The notes beneath the pieces are model-generated. The model saw nothing but the letters and a program-made list of their open reading frames with translations, did no database searches and was not told where the DNA came from. Shown piece by piece: positions 25,975 to 35,787 of a stretch of 64,000 nt of DNA; position 1 is the stretch's first letter; each line of letters begins with the position of its first letter. This stretch comes from Stutzerimonas stutzeri (lineage in GTDB: Bacteria > Pseudomonadota > Gammaproteobacteria > Pseudomonadales > Pseudomonadaceae). The position numbers and the translations under genes were made by a program. Location: NCBI RefSeq assembly GCF_019090095.1, contig NZ_JAGQFP010000002.1, forward strand, positions 1,984,001 through 2,048,000, read 5' to 3'.

Positions 25975-26610
25975 TTAGAAGGGCGCCGGACAATCGAAGC
26001 GCAAACGCTCGCCGCTTTGCGGGTGGGTCAGGGAGAGCATGCTGGCGTGCAGGCACAGGCGTTCATGCGCGGCCAACGCCTGTTCGTGCGCATAGAGCCG
26101 ATCGCCCAGCAGCGGATGACCGATTGACAGCATATGCACGCGCAGCTGATGCGAGCGCCCAGTGATCGGGGTCAGCTCGACGCGGCTGTAATGACCGCAC
26201 CGCTCGATCACCTGCCAGTAGGTCAGGGCGTGCTTGCCATGCTCATGATCGACAACGTGCCGCGGCTTGGTTGGTGGATCGTAACGCAACGGCAAGTCGA
26301 TGCTGCCGCTGTCCTGCTCGGGTTCGCCCCAGCACAGCGCGGTGTAGGCTTTTTCGGTTTCGCGATCATGGAATTGCCGGGACAGCTCGCGGTGGCTGTC
26401 GGCGTCGCGTGCAAGCACGATGAGGCCGGAGGTTTCCCAGTCCAGGCGATGAACGATACGCGCCTCGGGAAAGCCGTTTTCCTGCATCCGGGTGACCAGG
26501 CAATCCTTGTTGTCATCGGCGCGGCCGGGCACCGATAGCAGCAGGGTGGGCTTGTTGATCACCAGCAAGGCGGCGTCCTGGTGGACGATCTGGATGTTGC
26601 TCAGGGGCAT
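25975..26610 (-). CDS. rluA: Pseudouridine synthase RluA family (tRNA U32 / 23S U746)
   Basis: 211 residues from ATG 26610; an upstream in-frame start at 26631 adds seven non-conserved residues. The catalytic motif IVHRLDWETSGLIVLARD with its Asp, plus ELTPITGRSHQLRVHM, place it in the RluA/RluC/RluD group. There is no S4 domain, which fits RluA, the dual-specificity enzyme for tRNA position 32 and 23S rRNA position 746. It lies 82 bases after minE. Confidence 0.9.
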   Translation of the reverse strand: MPLSNIQIVHQDAALLVINKPTLLLSVPGRADDNKDCLVTRMQENGFPEARIVHRLDWETSGLIVLARDADSHRELSRQFHDRETEKAYTALCWGEPEQDSGSIDLPLRYDPPTKPRHVVDHEHGKHALTYWQVIERCGHYSRVELTPITGRSHQLRVHMLSIGHPLLGDRLYAHEQALAAHERLCLHASMLSLTHPQSGERLRFDCPAPF

Positions 26611-26668
26611 CTTGGGGTTCCGCAAACGCAATCGGCGACCGAAGTCGCCGATGATGGTGCCGTGGAAA

Positions 26669-26692
26669 GCGAGCGGGCCATTGCCCGGTCGC
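26669..26692 (-). terminator. Possible terminator of the min operon
   Basis: A 10-base stem (one mismatch) GCGAGCGGGC / GCCCGGTCGC around CATT directly abuts the minE stop codon. Only three Ts follow on the minus strand, so it may be weak or allow read-through into rluA. Confidence 0.4.
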
Positions 26693-26950
26693 TCAACGAT
26701 CCGGCAGGGTAATGTTCAGCTCGAGGATCGAGCAGCTGCCCTGATCTTCCAGGGCGACCTGAACCTGATCGCTGTCGATGTTCACATATTTGCGGATCAC
26801 CTCGACCAGCTCCTTTTGCAGGGCGGGCAGGTAATCCGGCTGAGTCCGCTGGCCGCGCTCGTGGGCAACGATGATCTGCAGGCGTTCCTTGGCGATGGTG
26901 GCTGGCGTTTCCTTCTTCTTGCGTTCGCGGAAGAAGTCGAGGATGTTCAT
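26693..26950 (-). CDS. minE: Cell division topological specificity factor MinE
   Basis: 85 residues. The N-terminal membrane and MinD-contact region [20 protein letters not shown] and the dimerisation part ([26 protein letters not shown]) are intact. MinE stimulates the MinD ATPase and drives pole-to-pole oscillation. The start overlaps the minD stop by four bases (ATGA). Confidence 0.97.
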   Translation of the reverse strand: MNILDFFRERKKKETPATIAKERLQIIVAHERGQRTQPDYLPALQKELVEVIRKYVNIDSDQVQVALEDQGSCSILELNITLPDR

Positions 26951-27762
26951 TCGCGGCCTCCAAACAGTCGTTGCAGGAAGCCCTGCTTCTTCACATCGAG
27001 GAAGCGGTGACTGACTTCCTTGCCCAGCAGCCGATCAACGGCATCGCTGTAGGCTTGGCCGGCGTCGCTCTGGTCGTCGAGGATGACCGGCACGCCTTGG
27101 TTGGACGCCTTCAGTACCGCCTGAGATTCCGGAATCACGCCCAGCAGGCGGATCGACAGGATTTCTTCGACGTCCTCGACACCCAGCATCTCGCCCTTGA
27201 CCACGCGCTCAGGGTTGTAGCGGGTCAGCAGCAGGTGTTCCTTGATCGGATCTTCGCCATTCTCGGCACGGCGGGACTTGCTGGCCAGCAGGCCCAGCAT
27301 GCGATCCGAGTCGCGAACCGAAGACACTTCGGGGTTAGTCACGACGATGGCCTCGTCGGCGAAGTACATCGCCAGGTGCGCGCCTTTTTCGATACCGGCC
27401 GGCGAATCACAGATCACGTATTCGAAGGTCTGCGCCAGCTCGTCGATGACTTTGCCGACACCCTCGAGGGTCAGGGCATCCTTGTCACGGGTTTGGCTGG
27501 CCGCGAGCACGTAGAGGTTCTCGAGGCGCTTGTCCTTGATCAGGGCCTGGGTAAGGGTGGCGTCGCCCTGGATGACATTGACGAAGTCATACACCACGCG
27601 CCGCTCGCAGCCCATGATCAGGTCCAAGTTGCGCAGACCGACGTCGAAGTCGACGATGACGGTCTTATGGCCGCGCAAGGCGAGGCCGGTACCGATGGCA
27701 GCGCTGGAAGTGGTTTTACCAACGCCACCCTTGCCGGAAGTGACTACGAGGATCTTGGCCAA
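26947..27762 (-). CDS. minD: Septum site-determining ATPase MinD
   Basis: 271 residues. The start codon is TTG, fixed by the conserved N-terminus [24 protein letters not shown] precedes it. The deviant Walker A motif [18 protein letters not shown], and the C-terminal amphipathic membrane-targeting helix ([11 protein letters not shown]) are present. MinD recruits MinC to the membrane and is displaced by MinE. Confidence 0.97.
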   Translation of the reverse strand: MAKILVVTSGKGGVGKTTSSAAIGTGLALRGHKTVIVDFDVGLRNLDLIMGCERRVVYDFVNVIQGDATLTQALIKDKRLENLYVLAASQTRDKDALTLEGVGKVIDELAQTFEYVICDSPAGIEKGAHLAMYFADEAIVVTNPEVSSVRDSDRMLGLLASKSRRAENGEDPIKEHLLLTRYNPERVVKGEMLGVEDVEEILSIRLLGVIPESQAVLKASNQGVPVILDDQSDAGQAYSDAVDRLLGKEVSHRFLDVKKQGFLQRLFGGRE

Positions 27763-27852
27763 GGTGATTCACCCTAAATATGAAGTCGGGACCGTCGCCG
27801 AGTCGGCATACGGTACGCCCGTTTTGGTGCTGAAAATTCGCGGCAGTATCCG

Positions 27853-28584
27853 TTAAAGGCGGGTGATGTTCAACACGTCGCCGGATAGCTTCAGTTGTAC
27901 GGCTTCGGTCCACAGCGGGTCGCGACGCAGATCTTCGGCGACCTTGTAACGGCCGGCGATGGAGACCATTTCCGCAGCGAGTTGCTGGCAGAAAATCCGT
28001 GCGTTGGTATCACCTTTTATGCCGGCCAGAGCGCGTCCCCGCAGCGGACCGTAGACATGGATGTTGCCATCGGCGAGAAGTTCCGCTCCAGGGCTGACCG
28101 CAGCCAGCACGATCAGGTCTCCGTCCTTGGCGTACACCTGCTGCCCGCCACGGATCGGCGTGGTGACCACCCGGGTAGGGCGGTAAACCGGTTCGGCGGG
28201 TTTCGCCGGCTCTGCTGGAGCCTTGCTGGCCAGGTCCAGCTTGCGCTCCTTGGCGCCAGACGGTGGCAGGACCGGTAGATCCAGCGCGCCGGCGGCCTCG
28301 ATGATTCGAACATCGCCAGCGCGCAGCGCCAGGGTGCGCAGGCCGTGCTTGCGGCACAGTGCGATAAGCGCTGGCAGATCCAGATCGCTGTCGGTGGGCA
28401 GCTTGTCCAGCGCCAGAACCAGAGGCGTGTTGTTGAAAAAGTCCGGTGCTTGCTCGACCTTGACGGCCAGCTGTCGATCGAGACGTTCCAGGTCGTTCTG
28501 CGTCAGCTCCAGCACGGTGATGGCAAGCATGCTGCCCTTGAGCTGGAACACGGGGGCTTGGTCGAGAGGATCGGCTTGGCTCAT
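27853..28584 (-). CDS. minC: Septum formation inhibitor MinC
   Basis: 243 residues. The N-terminal FtsZ-inhibiting domain (about 1-110), an Ala/Pro-rich linker ([19 protein letters not shown]), and the C-terminal beta-helix domain (about 135-240) with [20 protein letters not shown] and [14 protein letters not shown], which binds MinD, are clear. It is first in minCDE, with 90 bases before minD. Divergent from the lpxL-like gene; no clear promoter was identified in the 160-base gap. Confidence 0.97.
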   Translation of the reverse strand: MSQADPLDQAPVFQLKGSMLAITVLELTQNDLERLDRQLAVKVEQAPDFFNNTPLVLALDKLPTDSDLDLPALIALCRKHGLRTLALRAGDVRIIEAAGALDLPVLPPSGAKERKLDLASKAPAEPAKPAEPVYRPTRVVTTPIRGGQQVYAKDGDLIVLAAVSPGAELLADGNIHVYGPLRGRALAGIKGDTNARIFCQQLAAEMVSIAGRYKVAEDLRRDPLWTEAVQLKLSGDVLNITRL

Positions 28585-28744
28585 GGTCTGCCTGCTACGG
28601 TAAATGGCGAGGACTTATAGCGGGGCAAACCGCTGGCTGCAAGTCTCGCCTGGCCGAGCGCATCGCTGCCGTGTATCGAGACCCTGCCGCATCACCGGGC
28701 GATTTGTCGCTAGAATGCGCGCTTTTATCGGTTCGGGCTTTTCA

Positions 28745-29695
28745 ATGGATCGTCCTCGTTTTCGCGCATCCTTCCTTCGTCCGCGTTTCTGGCTGCTCTG
28801 GCTCGGCCTGGGTCTGCTGTGGCTGGTCATTCAGCTGCCGTACCGGATCCTGTTGCTGCTCGGACGAGCGCTGGGCGTGCTGATGTACCGAATGGCGCGA
28901 TCGAGGCGGCACATCGCGCGGCGTAACCTGCAACTGTGTTTTCCCGAGTTGAACGAGAAGGCGCGCGAGCGGCTGCTGCGGGAGAATTTCGCTTCGTCCG
29001 GCATCGCTTTCTTCGAAATGGCAATGAGCTGGTGGTGGCCCAGGGCCCGCCTGCAGCGCCTGGCGCATATCGAGGGGCTGGAACACTTGCAGCAGGCGCA
29101 GGCCGAAGGGCAGGGCGTGATCCTCATGGCGCTGCACTTCACCACGCTGGAGATCGGCGCGGCGCTGCTGAGCCAGCGCCATACCATCGATGGCATGTAC
29201 CGCGAGCACAAGAATCCGGTGTTCGATTTCGTCCAGCGTCGTGGTCGCGAGCGGCACAACCTGGATGCCACAGCCATCGAGCGTGAAGACGTGCGCGCCA
29301 TGCTCAAGGTGCTGCGCGCCGGGCGCGCGATCTGGTACGCGCCGGATCAGGATTACGGCCGCAAGCAGAGCCTCTTCGTGCCCTGGTTCGGCATCAATGC
29401 GGCCACCGTCACGGCAACCACCAAGTTCGCGCGGCTGGGTAAGGCGCGGGTGATTCCTTACACCCAGGAGCGCCTGGACGACGGCAGCGGCTATCGGCTG
29501 GTCATCCACCCCCCGCTGGCCGATTTTCCCGGCGAAAGCGAAGAAGCCGACTGCCGGCGCATCAACGATTGGGTCGAAGAGGCGGTCCGGCAGCACCCGG
29601 AGCAGTATCTGTGGGCACATCGCCGCTTCAAGACGCGGCCGGAAGGCGAGCCGAACCTGTACCGCAAGCTACCGAAAAAGCCCGTCAGTCCGTGA
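28745..29695 (+). CDS. lpxL: Lipid A biosynthesis lauroyl acyltransferase (LpxL/HtrB family)
   Basis: 316 residues from ATG 28745, which places the membrane anchor (FWLLWLGLGLLWLVIQLPYR) near the N-terminus as in the family; a longer upstream frame is not used. The acyltransferase motif is LMALHFTTLE (HX4E, the LPLAT catalytic dyad), followed by DGMYREHKNP and WYAPDQDYG. It adds a secondary acyl chain to Kdo-lipid A at the inner membrane. P. aeruginosa has two paralogues (PA0011 and PA3242); location next to minC indicates the PA3242 type. Which acyl position it modifies is not decided by sequence. The 3' end overlaps the pirin gene by 11 bases. Confidence 0.9.
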   Translation: MDRPRFRASFLRPRFWLLWLGLGLLWLVIQLPYRILLLLGRALGVLMYRMARSRRHIARRNLQLCFPELNEKARERLLRENFASSGIAFFEMAMSWWWPRARLQRLAHIEGLEHLQQAQAEGQGVILMALHFTTLEIGAALLSQRHTIDGMYREHKNPVFDFVQRRGRERHNLDATAIEREDVRAMLKVLRAGRAIWYAPDQDYGRKQSLFVPWFGINAATVTATTKFARLGKARVIPYTQERLDDGSGYRLVIHPPLADFPGESEEADCRRINDWVEEAVRQHPEQYLWAHRRFKTRPEGEPNLYRKLPKKPVSP

Positions 29696-30530
29696 ACACG
29701 CCGTCGCGGAAGTCGCGTAGCGCCTGCTCTATCTCTTCCCGACTGTTCATGACGAACGGACCGTACTGAACGATTGGCTCACCGAGCGGGCGACCCGCCA
29801 GCAACAGCACGCGGGCATCGGCCAGCGCTTCCAGGCGCAGCAGGCCCCGCTCGGACAGCACCGCCAGCTGATGCTGGTGCAGCGTTTTGCCGGCAACGCT
29901 GATCGTGCCTTCGTAGACGTGCAGCATCAGCCGATGCCCATCGGGCAGCTGCGGCTCGAGGTGACGGCCGCTGGGCAGGTGCAGATCGAACAGCTGTGGC
30001 TCGGTCTCGGCTCGTTGTACCGCCCCGGCCAGATCGACACCCTCGGCGGTCAGTCGGCCGGCGATGACGACCGCCTCGATGCCGCTGGGCAGTCCGGCCC
30101 GAGGTATCTCGTCGGCAGCGTAATCCCGATAGTCCGGGTCGCTCATCTTGTGCTTGGCGGGCAGGTTCAACCACAGCTGGAAACCCCGCATGGCGCCTTC
30201 CTGCTGTTCGGGCATCTCGCTGTGGATGACGCCACGTGCGGCCGTCATCCATTGCACCCCGCCACTGTCGAGCAAGCCGACATTGCCCAGATGGTCCTCG
30301 TGGCGCATGCGGCCCTCGAGCATGTAGGTGATCGTCTCGAAGCCGCGGTGCGGGTGTGGCGGGAAGCCGGCGATGTATTCGTCGGGCTGGGTCGAGCCGA
30401 ATTCGTCCAACATCAGAAAGGGATCGAACCGCTCCGGTGTTGCGCCACCGAACAGCCGGGTCAGGCGAACACCGGCACCGTCCGAGGTGGGGCGGCCAGT
30501 GCTGATGTGCTGGATCTGTCGCAGGGTCAT
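29685..30530 (-). CDS. Pirin-family protein
   Basis: 281 residues from ATG 30530; upstream in-frame starts lengthen it by sequence unlike the family. A bicupin fold is indicated by the pirin hallmark PPHPHRGFETITYMLEG (metal-binding His residues) and HEDHLGNVGLLDSGGVQWM, MTAARGVIHSEMP. Some pirins have quercetin dioxygenase activity, others are regulators or of unknown role. Substrate cannot be predicted. Convergent with the acyltransferase gene, overlapping it by 11 bases. Confidence 0.93.
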   Translation of the reverse strand: MTLRQIQHISTGRPTSDGAGVRLTRLFGGATPERFDPFLMLDEFGSTQPDEYIAGFPPHPHRGFETITYMLEGRMRHEDHLGNVGLLDSGGVQWMTAARGVIHSEMPEQQEGAMRGFQLWLNLPAKHKMSDPDYRDYAADEIPRAGLPSGIEAVVIAGRLTAEGVDLAGAVQRAETEPQLFDLHLPSGRHLEPQLPDGHRLMLHVYEGTISVAGKTLHQHQLAVLSERGLLRLEALADARVLLLAGRPLGEPIVQYGPFVMNSREEIEQALRDFRDGVFTD

Positions 30531-30622
30531 GGCAATGCTCCAAGTCGCTGATCGGGAGAGACTACCGGCAGCGGCTCGATGCATGGATGAGAAAACTACG
30601 CCGTTCCTATCGAACGGATCGA

Positions 30623-31393
30623 TCACTCATCGATTTGCAGCTCGCGGGCGCGGGTGTAGACATAGCGCACCTTTTCGTACTCGAACGGCGAGTTGAGCTG
30701 GCCGTAGCGCAGCGGGGTGGAGTAGCGAATGTCGATCAGGCGCAACGCCGTGAGGCCGAACTCGCCACCGCTGGCTTCGGCATAGCTGAAATAGTCGACC
30801 TGGCGTTCCACGCTGAAGTCCGCGACCTGCCCCGTGGCGTCACGCAGATTGGACGGGCCCAGTGCCGGCAGGATCAGATAGGGGCCGTGGGGCACGCCGT
30901 AGAAACCGAGCGTCTGGCCGAAATCCTCCTTGTAGCGGGGCAGCCCCATTCGCGTCGCCGGATCCCACACGCCGCCCACGCCCAGGATGGTATTGAACAG
31001 CAGACGCGCGGTGGTGGTCATGGCGCGCTGGCCCTTCAGCTGGGCGACGCTGTTGAACAGCGTGGGGATTTCGCCCAGGTTGTTGAAGAAGTTGCTGACC
31101 CCGGTGCGCACGAACTTCGGCGTAACGTAGCGGTAGCCGCGCACCGCTGGCAGCATCACCCATTGATCCAGGCGGTAGTTGAAATAGTACATACGCCGAT
31201 TCAACGATTCCCAGGGATCGTAGATATCCAGTGCGTTGAACGTGGCGCGCTCGAACTCACGCTGGTCCAGGCCGGGGTTGAATTCGAGGTTGCGCAGCGG
31301 CTGCGTGAAACCGTCCTCATCGGCGGTCGGCGTCTGTGCGCTGGCCACGCCGCTGACGAGCATGAGCAACGCGAGCAGTTGACGTCTAGCCAC
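30623..31393 (-). CDS. MlaA/VacJ-family protein without a lipobox
   Basis: 256 residues from GTG 31393, chosen because GGAG lies seven bases upstream and it leaves a normal signal peptide (RRQLLALLMLVSGVASA, cleavage before Q); a longer frame starting at ATG 31420 is possible. MlaA hallmarks: DPWESLNRRMYYFNYRLDQ, FFNNLGEIPTLFNSVAQ, FNTILGVGGVWDPA, GVPHGPYLILPALGPS. MlaA works in the outer membrane to remove mislocalised phospholipids. Usual members are lipoproteins, but no Cys is found at the cleavage region, so this one is not lipid-anchored as written. It overlaps the upstream hydrolase gene by eight bases. P. aeruginosa, from memory, also has a canonical VacJ elsewhere, so this is probably a paralogue. 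Confidence 0.9.
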   Translation of the reverse strand: MARRQLLALLMLVSGVASAQTPTADEDGFTQPLRNLEFNPGLDQREFERATFNALDIYDPWESLNRRMYYFNYRLDQWVMLPAVRGYRYVTPKFVRTGVSNFFNNLGEIPTLFNSVAQLKGQRAMTTTARLLFNTILGVGGVWDPATRMGLPRYKEDFGQTLGFYGVPHGPYLILPALGPSNLRDATGQVADFSVERQVDYFSYAEASGGEFGLTALRLIDIRYSTPLRYGQLNSPFEYEKVRYVYTRARELQIDE

Positions 31394-32678
31394 GGAAGAA
31401 CTCCAGCATGTCTCGGGCATTGACCCGGTAATTGAGGTTGCCGCAATGGCCGCCGCGCGGGTAGAGGGTCATGCGTTGGCCAAAGGTACGGCGCAGGAAG
31501 CCGAGGTCGCCGGGACCGAGAATGATGTCGTCCGCGTTATGCATGACGCCGATCTTCGGGCTGCTGCGCAGGTAATCTTCCAGCGCATAGAGACTGACCT
31601 GCTGAACCAGCTGCGCCAGGCTGCCGCCATCCTGTTGCGCGCGCCACATGGGAATCAGCTGCTCGGTGATGTAGCAATCGAAGTCGCAGAGCAATGAGCG
31701 GCGGAAGAAGGGCTCGAGGCTGGTGCCCTCATCGATCGGGTAGTTCGGCGGGACGATCAGGCCGCGACGGTTGATCAGGTCCGATGTAAAGACGATGTCG
31801 GCGGCGGAGAAGCGAAACACCGAACCGATCAACATCGCCATCTGTTCGTCGGTCAGCCGCAAGGCCGATCGCTGGAAGTCGAACAGCATGGCTTCGTCCA
31901 GGTTGATGGCACCTTTCTGGCGGTAGTAGCGGGTCAGCTTGTCGAAGATGAGTTCGTAGAAGGTGGTGGTGCTATCGATCGCTTCGACCCGCGTCTGGAC
32001 CAGCTTGTCGAGGTTCCTGATCGAGGTATAGAGGTTGACCGGCGGGTTGATCATCAGGACCCGCTTGAAGTTGAAACTTTGCCGCGTCTCGTCCAGCTTG
32101 CTGACGAAGGCCGCATCGAGCCCGCCCAGGCTGTAACCGATCAGGTTGAATTCGGTCACGGGCAGATCATGCTGTTGCGCGCGAACCGCTTGCATGACGC
32201 GGTACAGGTCCTTGGCGTCGTCCGGACTGTAGCCCGGCGTGGCGTAGCGCGAAGCCGCCGCGATGAAATCGAAGCTGGTCGGGGACGACAGCTGCACCAC
32301 GTGATAGCCGGCGCCGTAGAACAGCCGTTTGAGCGACTCGGTCTTTTCCGCCGAATAGCTGGCTCCGGTGCCGGAAATGATGAACATCAGTGGCGCCGGG
32401 CCAGGTTGCTTGGCCAAGCGGTAGGTCAAGCGCTTAACCGCCCAGAAGTTCTCAGGCAGGGTGAATTCCCGCTCAGGGCGCAACCGCAGGCTGTAGTCGG
32501 CCTGATCGATGTCCTCGTCGCCGGGTACTTCGGCGCGCAGATTGGCAGGCGTCGTGGCGATCGTCGCCTCGAACGGGTTGCTCAGCGGGTAGCCGTACTG
32601 CTCGACGCTGATATCAGCGGCACGGGCAGAGGTGACGGCCAGCGTCAGCAGCGCGGTCAGGCACAGCAGCATTCGCAT
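31386..32678 (-). CDS. Secreted alpha/beta hydrolase, partner of the MlaA-like protein
   Basis: 430 residues with a Sec signal peptide (residues 1-20, cleavage ARA/ADIS). The fold and likely catalytic triad can be seen: nucleophile elbow IGYSLGGLDA (about residue 175), an acidic residue in MHNADDIILGPGD (about 385) and His in PRGGHCGNLN (about 413). FIISGTGASYSAEKTE may hold the oxyanion hole. It is a predicted periplasmic or envelope serine hydrolase; substrate unknown. The overlap with the MlaA-like gene indicates translational coupling and a joint role, perhaps on phospholipids or other acyl compounds in the envelope (inference). Confidence 0.85.
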   Translation of the reverse strand: MRMLLCLTALLTLAVTSARAADISVEQYGYPLSNPFEATIATTPANLRAEVPGDEDIDQADYSLRLRPEREFTLPENFWAVKRLTYRLAKQPGPAPLMFIISGTGASYSAEKTESLKRLFYGAGYHVVQLSSPTSFDFIAAASRYATPGYSPDDAKDLYRVMQAVRAQQHDLPVTEFNLIGYSLGGLDAAFVSKLDETRQSFNFKRVLMINPPVNLYTSIRNLDKLVQTRVEAIDSTTTFYELIFDKLTRYYRQKGAINLDEAMLFDFQRSALRLTDEQMAMLIGSVFRFSAADIVFTSDLINRRGLIVPPNYPIDEGTSLEPFFRRSLLCDFDCYITEQLIPMWRAQQDGGSLAQLVQQVSLYALEDYLRSSPKIGVMHNADDIILGPGDLGFLRRTFGQRMTLYPRGGHCGNLNYRVNARDMLEFFRG

Positions 32679-33153
32679 CTAAAGGGCGCTCCTGGGACAA
32701 GCATGGGGACCGGCGAGCCGGATAGGCAGGAAGTGAGTTGATCGATGCTGGCAGAAAACATCGGTCCGCCGTCTGGCCAAGCGGCGATTGCTGTCGACCG
32801 AGCCGGATAAAACCAGGCGGTGCTGCGTGGCGGACGAACAGCAAGCGTTGCGGAACGTTAGGTCGGCGTGGCGGTGCGCCGGTGTCGCGGCTGACGTACG
32901 ACGGGTGCGGGTACTGCGCATTGCTCCTCCGGGATGAGCGCTTCTGTCTTCCTGCGTGCGCTGCGCAGAGCGGTCGATCGACCGAGCCAGGCTCAGCGCA
33001 TCTTCATAGACCACGCTTAAGCCGTCTGGTTGCGTAGCGGCTTGCGTCGGGCCAGCATCCCATCCGCTTCGGCGGGGTCCTGATCTCCGCGGCAAGCCAG
33101 GATTTGAGGCGCTTGCGCAGCGCTGTGGCCATCGTGAAGCGGTCGAGACAGGG
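32679..33153. other. Gap with no convincing gene
   Basis: 475 bases between the hydrolase and the DUF2061 gene. Frames of up to about 100 codons exist on the plus strand (32738-33037) and longer shadows on the minus strand, but none shows a ribosome site with recognisable protein. The palindrome GGTCGATCGACC at 32972-32983 is the only clear symmetric element. Confidence 0.4.
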
Positions 33154-33378
33154 TCACGCGTGATGATGCAACCACGCGTGAGACGGAATCGGGTCGCCGC
33201 TACGCTGACGTTTGTCCAGGCGCTGCCAGATGCGCTCGTGGAAGTAGAAGCCCACAGAATTGCACAGCGGCTCGATGGCCGCCACCAGACCGCCTGCGGC
33301 AACGCTGCCAGTCAAGGCGTAGGTCACCGTGAAGGCGATGCAGAAGTGCATCAGGGTGAAGGTCACGGTCTTGAGCAT
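33154..33378 (-). CDS. DUF2061 small membrane protein
   Basis: 74 residues from ATG 33378, with CGGAG eight bases before it. Two hydrophobic stretches (TLMHFCIAFTVTYALTG and VAAGGLVAAIEPLCNSVGFY) followed by FHERIWQRLDKRQ match the DUF2061 family, predicted two-pass membrane proteins of unknown function. A longer frame beginning at 33630 runs into the yjcH start and is not used. Single gene, divergent from yjcH-actP. Confidence 0.85.
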   Translation of the reverse strand: MLKTVTFTLMHFCIAFTVTYALTGSVAAGGLVAAIEPLCNSVGFYFHERIWQRLDKRQRSGDPIPSHAWLHHHA

Positions 33379-33629
33379 GGCGAAACTCCGTATGCGGTCG
33401 AGAATTATTCTCTGTTGGCGCCAGTCTCCCGCTGTCGCGCCGCAAATGACAATCGCGGTGCTCGATCCCCTGCATAGGTCCGGTCTATCAAGCCGTCTCG
33501 GTTGATTCGAGGCGTCTAAAACGGCCGTTCCAGTAAATAAAAACAAGACCATGGTCGAGTGGTGTTCAGCCTGCCGGGCCCTAAAGTAGCCACCTGCTCT
33601 GATCAGGGGCGAGACCGTGGAGACTCTCA

Positions 33630-33947
33630 ATGCAAAACAATGAAGATGTTTACCGGCAGATCTATGCCAATCCGCGCTTCCAGGAGCTGGTTGCCAAGCG
33701 TGGTCGCTTCGCGTGGCTGCTGTCGGCCGTCATGCTGGGCGCCTATCTCGCGTTCATCCTGCTGATCGCGTTCGATCCCAAGATCCTGGGCATTCCGCTC
33801 GCGGCCGATACGGTCACGACCTGGGGGATCCCGGTGGGTGTTGGCGTGATTTTCATGGCGTTCATTCTGACTGGCGTCTATGTGCAACGCGCCAACGGCG
33901 AATTCGATCGCCTCAACCAGGAAATCCTCAACGAGGCTCAGCAATAA
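33630..33947 (+). CDS. yjcH: DUF485 membrane protein YjcH
   Basis: 105 residues with two transmembrane segments (about 28-48 and 63-85) and the conserved N-terminus [20 protein letters not shown]. It lies in an operon with actP: its TAA overlaps the actP ATG by one base (TAATG). In Pseudomonas and E. coli yjcH accompanies the acetate permease and is thought to assist or tune it. GGAG stands eight bases before the start. Confidence 0.93.
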   Translation: MQNNEDVYRQIYANPRFQELVAKRGRFAWLLSAVMLGAYLAFILLIAFDPKILGIPLAADTVTTWGIPVGVGVIFMAFILTGVYVQRANGEFDRLNQEILNEAQQ

Positions 33948-35602
33948 TGATTCTGCGTTTATTGACAGCAGTGGCACTGACGGTTGCCTCGCCCCTGCTT
34001 CTGGCTGATGCGCTGACCGGCGACGTCCAGAAGCAGGCGGTCAACTACACCGCCATCGCCATGTTCGTGGCGTTCATCGGCTTCACCATGGGCATCACCA
34101 AATGGGCGGCCAAGCGCAACACCTCCACGTCTGACTACTACACCGCCGGCGGCAGCATCACTGGCTTCCAGAACGGCCTGGCGATCGCCGGCGACTTCAT
34201 GTCCGCCGCGTCCTTCCTGGGGATTTCCGCGCTGGTGTACACCAGCGGCTATGACGGCCTGATCTACTCGATCGGCTTTCTGGTCGGCTGGCCGGTCATC
34301 CTCTTTCTGATGGCCGAGCGTCTGCGCAACCTGGGCAAGTTCACCTTTTCCGACGTGGCGTCCTACCGCCTCGGACAGACCCAGATCCGCATCCTCTCGG
34401 CGTTCGGTTCGCTGATCGTGGTGGCCTTCTACCTGATCGCGCAGATGGTCGGCGCCGGCAAGCTGATCCAGCTGCTGTTCGGTCTGGATTACTACGTCGC
34501 GGTGGTGCTGGTCGGCGTGCTGATGGTGATGTACGTGCTGTTCGGCGGCATGCTGGCGACTACCTGGGTGCAGATCATCAAGGCCGTGCTACTGTTGTCC
34601 GGCGCGAGCTTCATGGCGATCATGGTGATGAAGGCGGTCAATTTCGACTTCGGCAGCCTGTTCGCCGAGGCCGTCAAGATCCATGAAAAGGGCGCGGCCA
34701 TCATGAGCCCCGGCGGTCTGGTTTCCGACCCAATTTCGGCAATTTCGCTGGGCTTGGCGCTGATGTTCGGTACCGCTGGTCTGCCGCACATTCTGATGCG
34801 CTTCTTCACCGTCGCCGACGCCAAGGAAGCGCGCAAGAGCGTCTTCTACGCCACTGGCTTCATTGGTTACTTCTACATCCTGACCTTCATCATCGGCTTC
34901 GGCGCGATCCTGCTGGTCAGCACCAATGCACAGTTCAAGGACGCCGCGGGCGCCGTCATCGGTGGCACCAACATGGTGGCGATCCACCTGGCCAATGCGG
35001 TGGGTGGCAACCTGTTCCTCGGCTTCATTTCCGCGGTCGCTTTCGCCACGATCCTCGCGGTGGTGGCTGGCCTGACGCTGGCCGGCGCCTCGGCGGTTTC
35101 CCATGACCTGTACGCTTGCGTGATCAAGAAGGGCAAGGCCAAGGAAGAGGAAGAGATGCGCGTCACCAAGATCACGACGCTGACCCTGGGTGTCGTGGCT
35201 ATCCTGCTGGGCATCATTTTCGAGAAGCAGAACATCGCCTTCATGGTCGGTCTGGCCTTCTCGATCGCCGCCAGCTGCAACTTCCCGGTGCTGTTCCTTT
35301 CCATGTACTGGAAAGGCCTGAGCACGCGCGGTGCGCTGATCGGCGGTGCTCTGGGCCTGGCTACGGCGCTGGTCCTGACCATCATCAGCCCGACCGTATG
35401 GGTCGACGTGTTCGGCTACGCCGAGGCGATCTTCCCCTACAAGTACCCGGCGCTGTTCTCGATGATCGTGGCGTTCGTCGGTATCTGGTTCTTCTCGATC
35501 ACCGACAAGTCCAAGTCGGCAGGCCTCGAGCGCGAGCGTTTCTTCTCGCAGTTCGTCCGCTCGCAGACCGGGCTGGGCTCCAGTGGTGCGGTCGCCCACT
35601 GA
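33947..35602 (+). CDS. actP: Cation/acetate symporter ActP
   Basis: 551 residues from ATG 33947 (coupled to yjcH). A signal-like N-terminus ends at LLLADA, then about 13 transmembrane helices of the sodium:solute symporter family. Hallmarks: [37 protein letters not shown] and [16 protein letters not shown]. It takes up acetate and other short carboxylates with Na+. The acetyl-CoA synthetase gene often found nearby is not in this window. A strong terminator follows. Confidence 0.96.
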   Translation: MILRLLTAVALTVASPLLLADALTGDVQKQAVNYTAIAMFVAFIGFTMGITKWAAKRNTSTSDYYTAGGSITGFQNGLAIAGDFMSAASFLGISALVYTSGYDGLIYSIGFLVGWPVILFLMAERLRNLGKFTFSDVASYRLGQTQIRILSAFGSLIVVAFYLIAQMVGAGKLIQLLFGLDYYVAVVLVGVLMVMYVLFGGMLATTWVQIIKAVLLLSGASFMAIMVMKAVNFDFGSLFAEAVKIHEKGAAIMSPGGLVSDPISAISLGLALMFGTAGLPHILMRFFTVADAKEARKSVFYATGFIGYFYILTFIIGFGAILLVSTNAQFKDAAGAVIGGTNMVAIHLANAVGGNLFLGFISAVAFATILAVVAGLTLAGASAVSHDLYACVIKKGKAKEEEEMRVTKITTLTLGVVAILLGIIFEKQNIAFMVGLAFSIAASCNFPVLFLSMYWKGLSTRGALIGGALGLATALVLTIISPTVWVDVFGYAEAIFPYKYPALFSMIVAFVGIWFFSITDKSKSAGLERERFFSQFVRSQTGLGSSGAVAH

Positions 35603-35623
35603 TAAGAGACCGCGAAAAATGGA

Positions 35624-35652
35624 AGGGCAGCCAGTTGGCTGCCCTTTTTTTT
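35624..35652 (+). terminator. Rho-independent terminator of yjcH-actP
   Basis: Stem AGGGCAGCCA/TGGCTGCCCT (10 bp, effective loop AGTT) followed by eight Ts. Confidence 0.95.
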
Positions 35653-35787
35653 CGTCGATAAAAGCCATTCGGGCGACGCCAATCGGGCCCGAGATATGCC
35701 AGTCATTCAGCATTTCGATAGAGGCCAGAGTGCGCTGCGGCATTCGCTAGACTCGTTGCAACTCAACGAACAAGAAGGCAACACACG

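Noticed and set aside
32738..33037. Plus-strand ORF of 99 codons in the gap before DUF2061
   Set aside because: No ribosome site, odd composition (Arg/Cys/Gly-rich), no family recognised.
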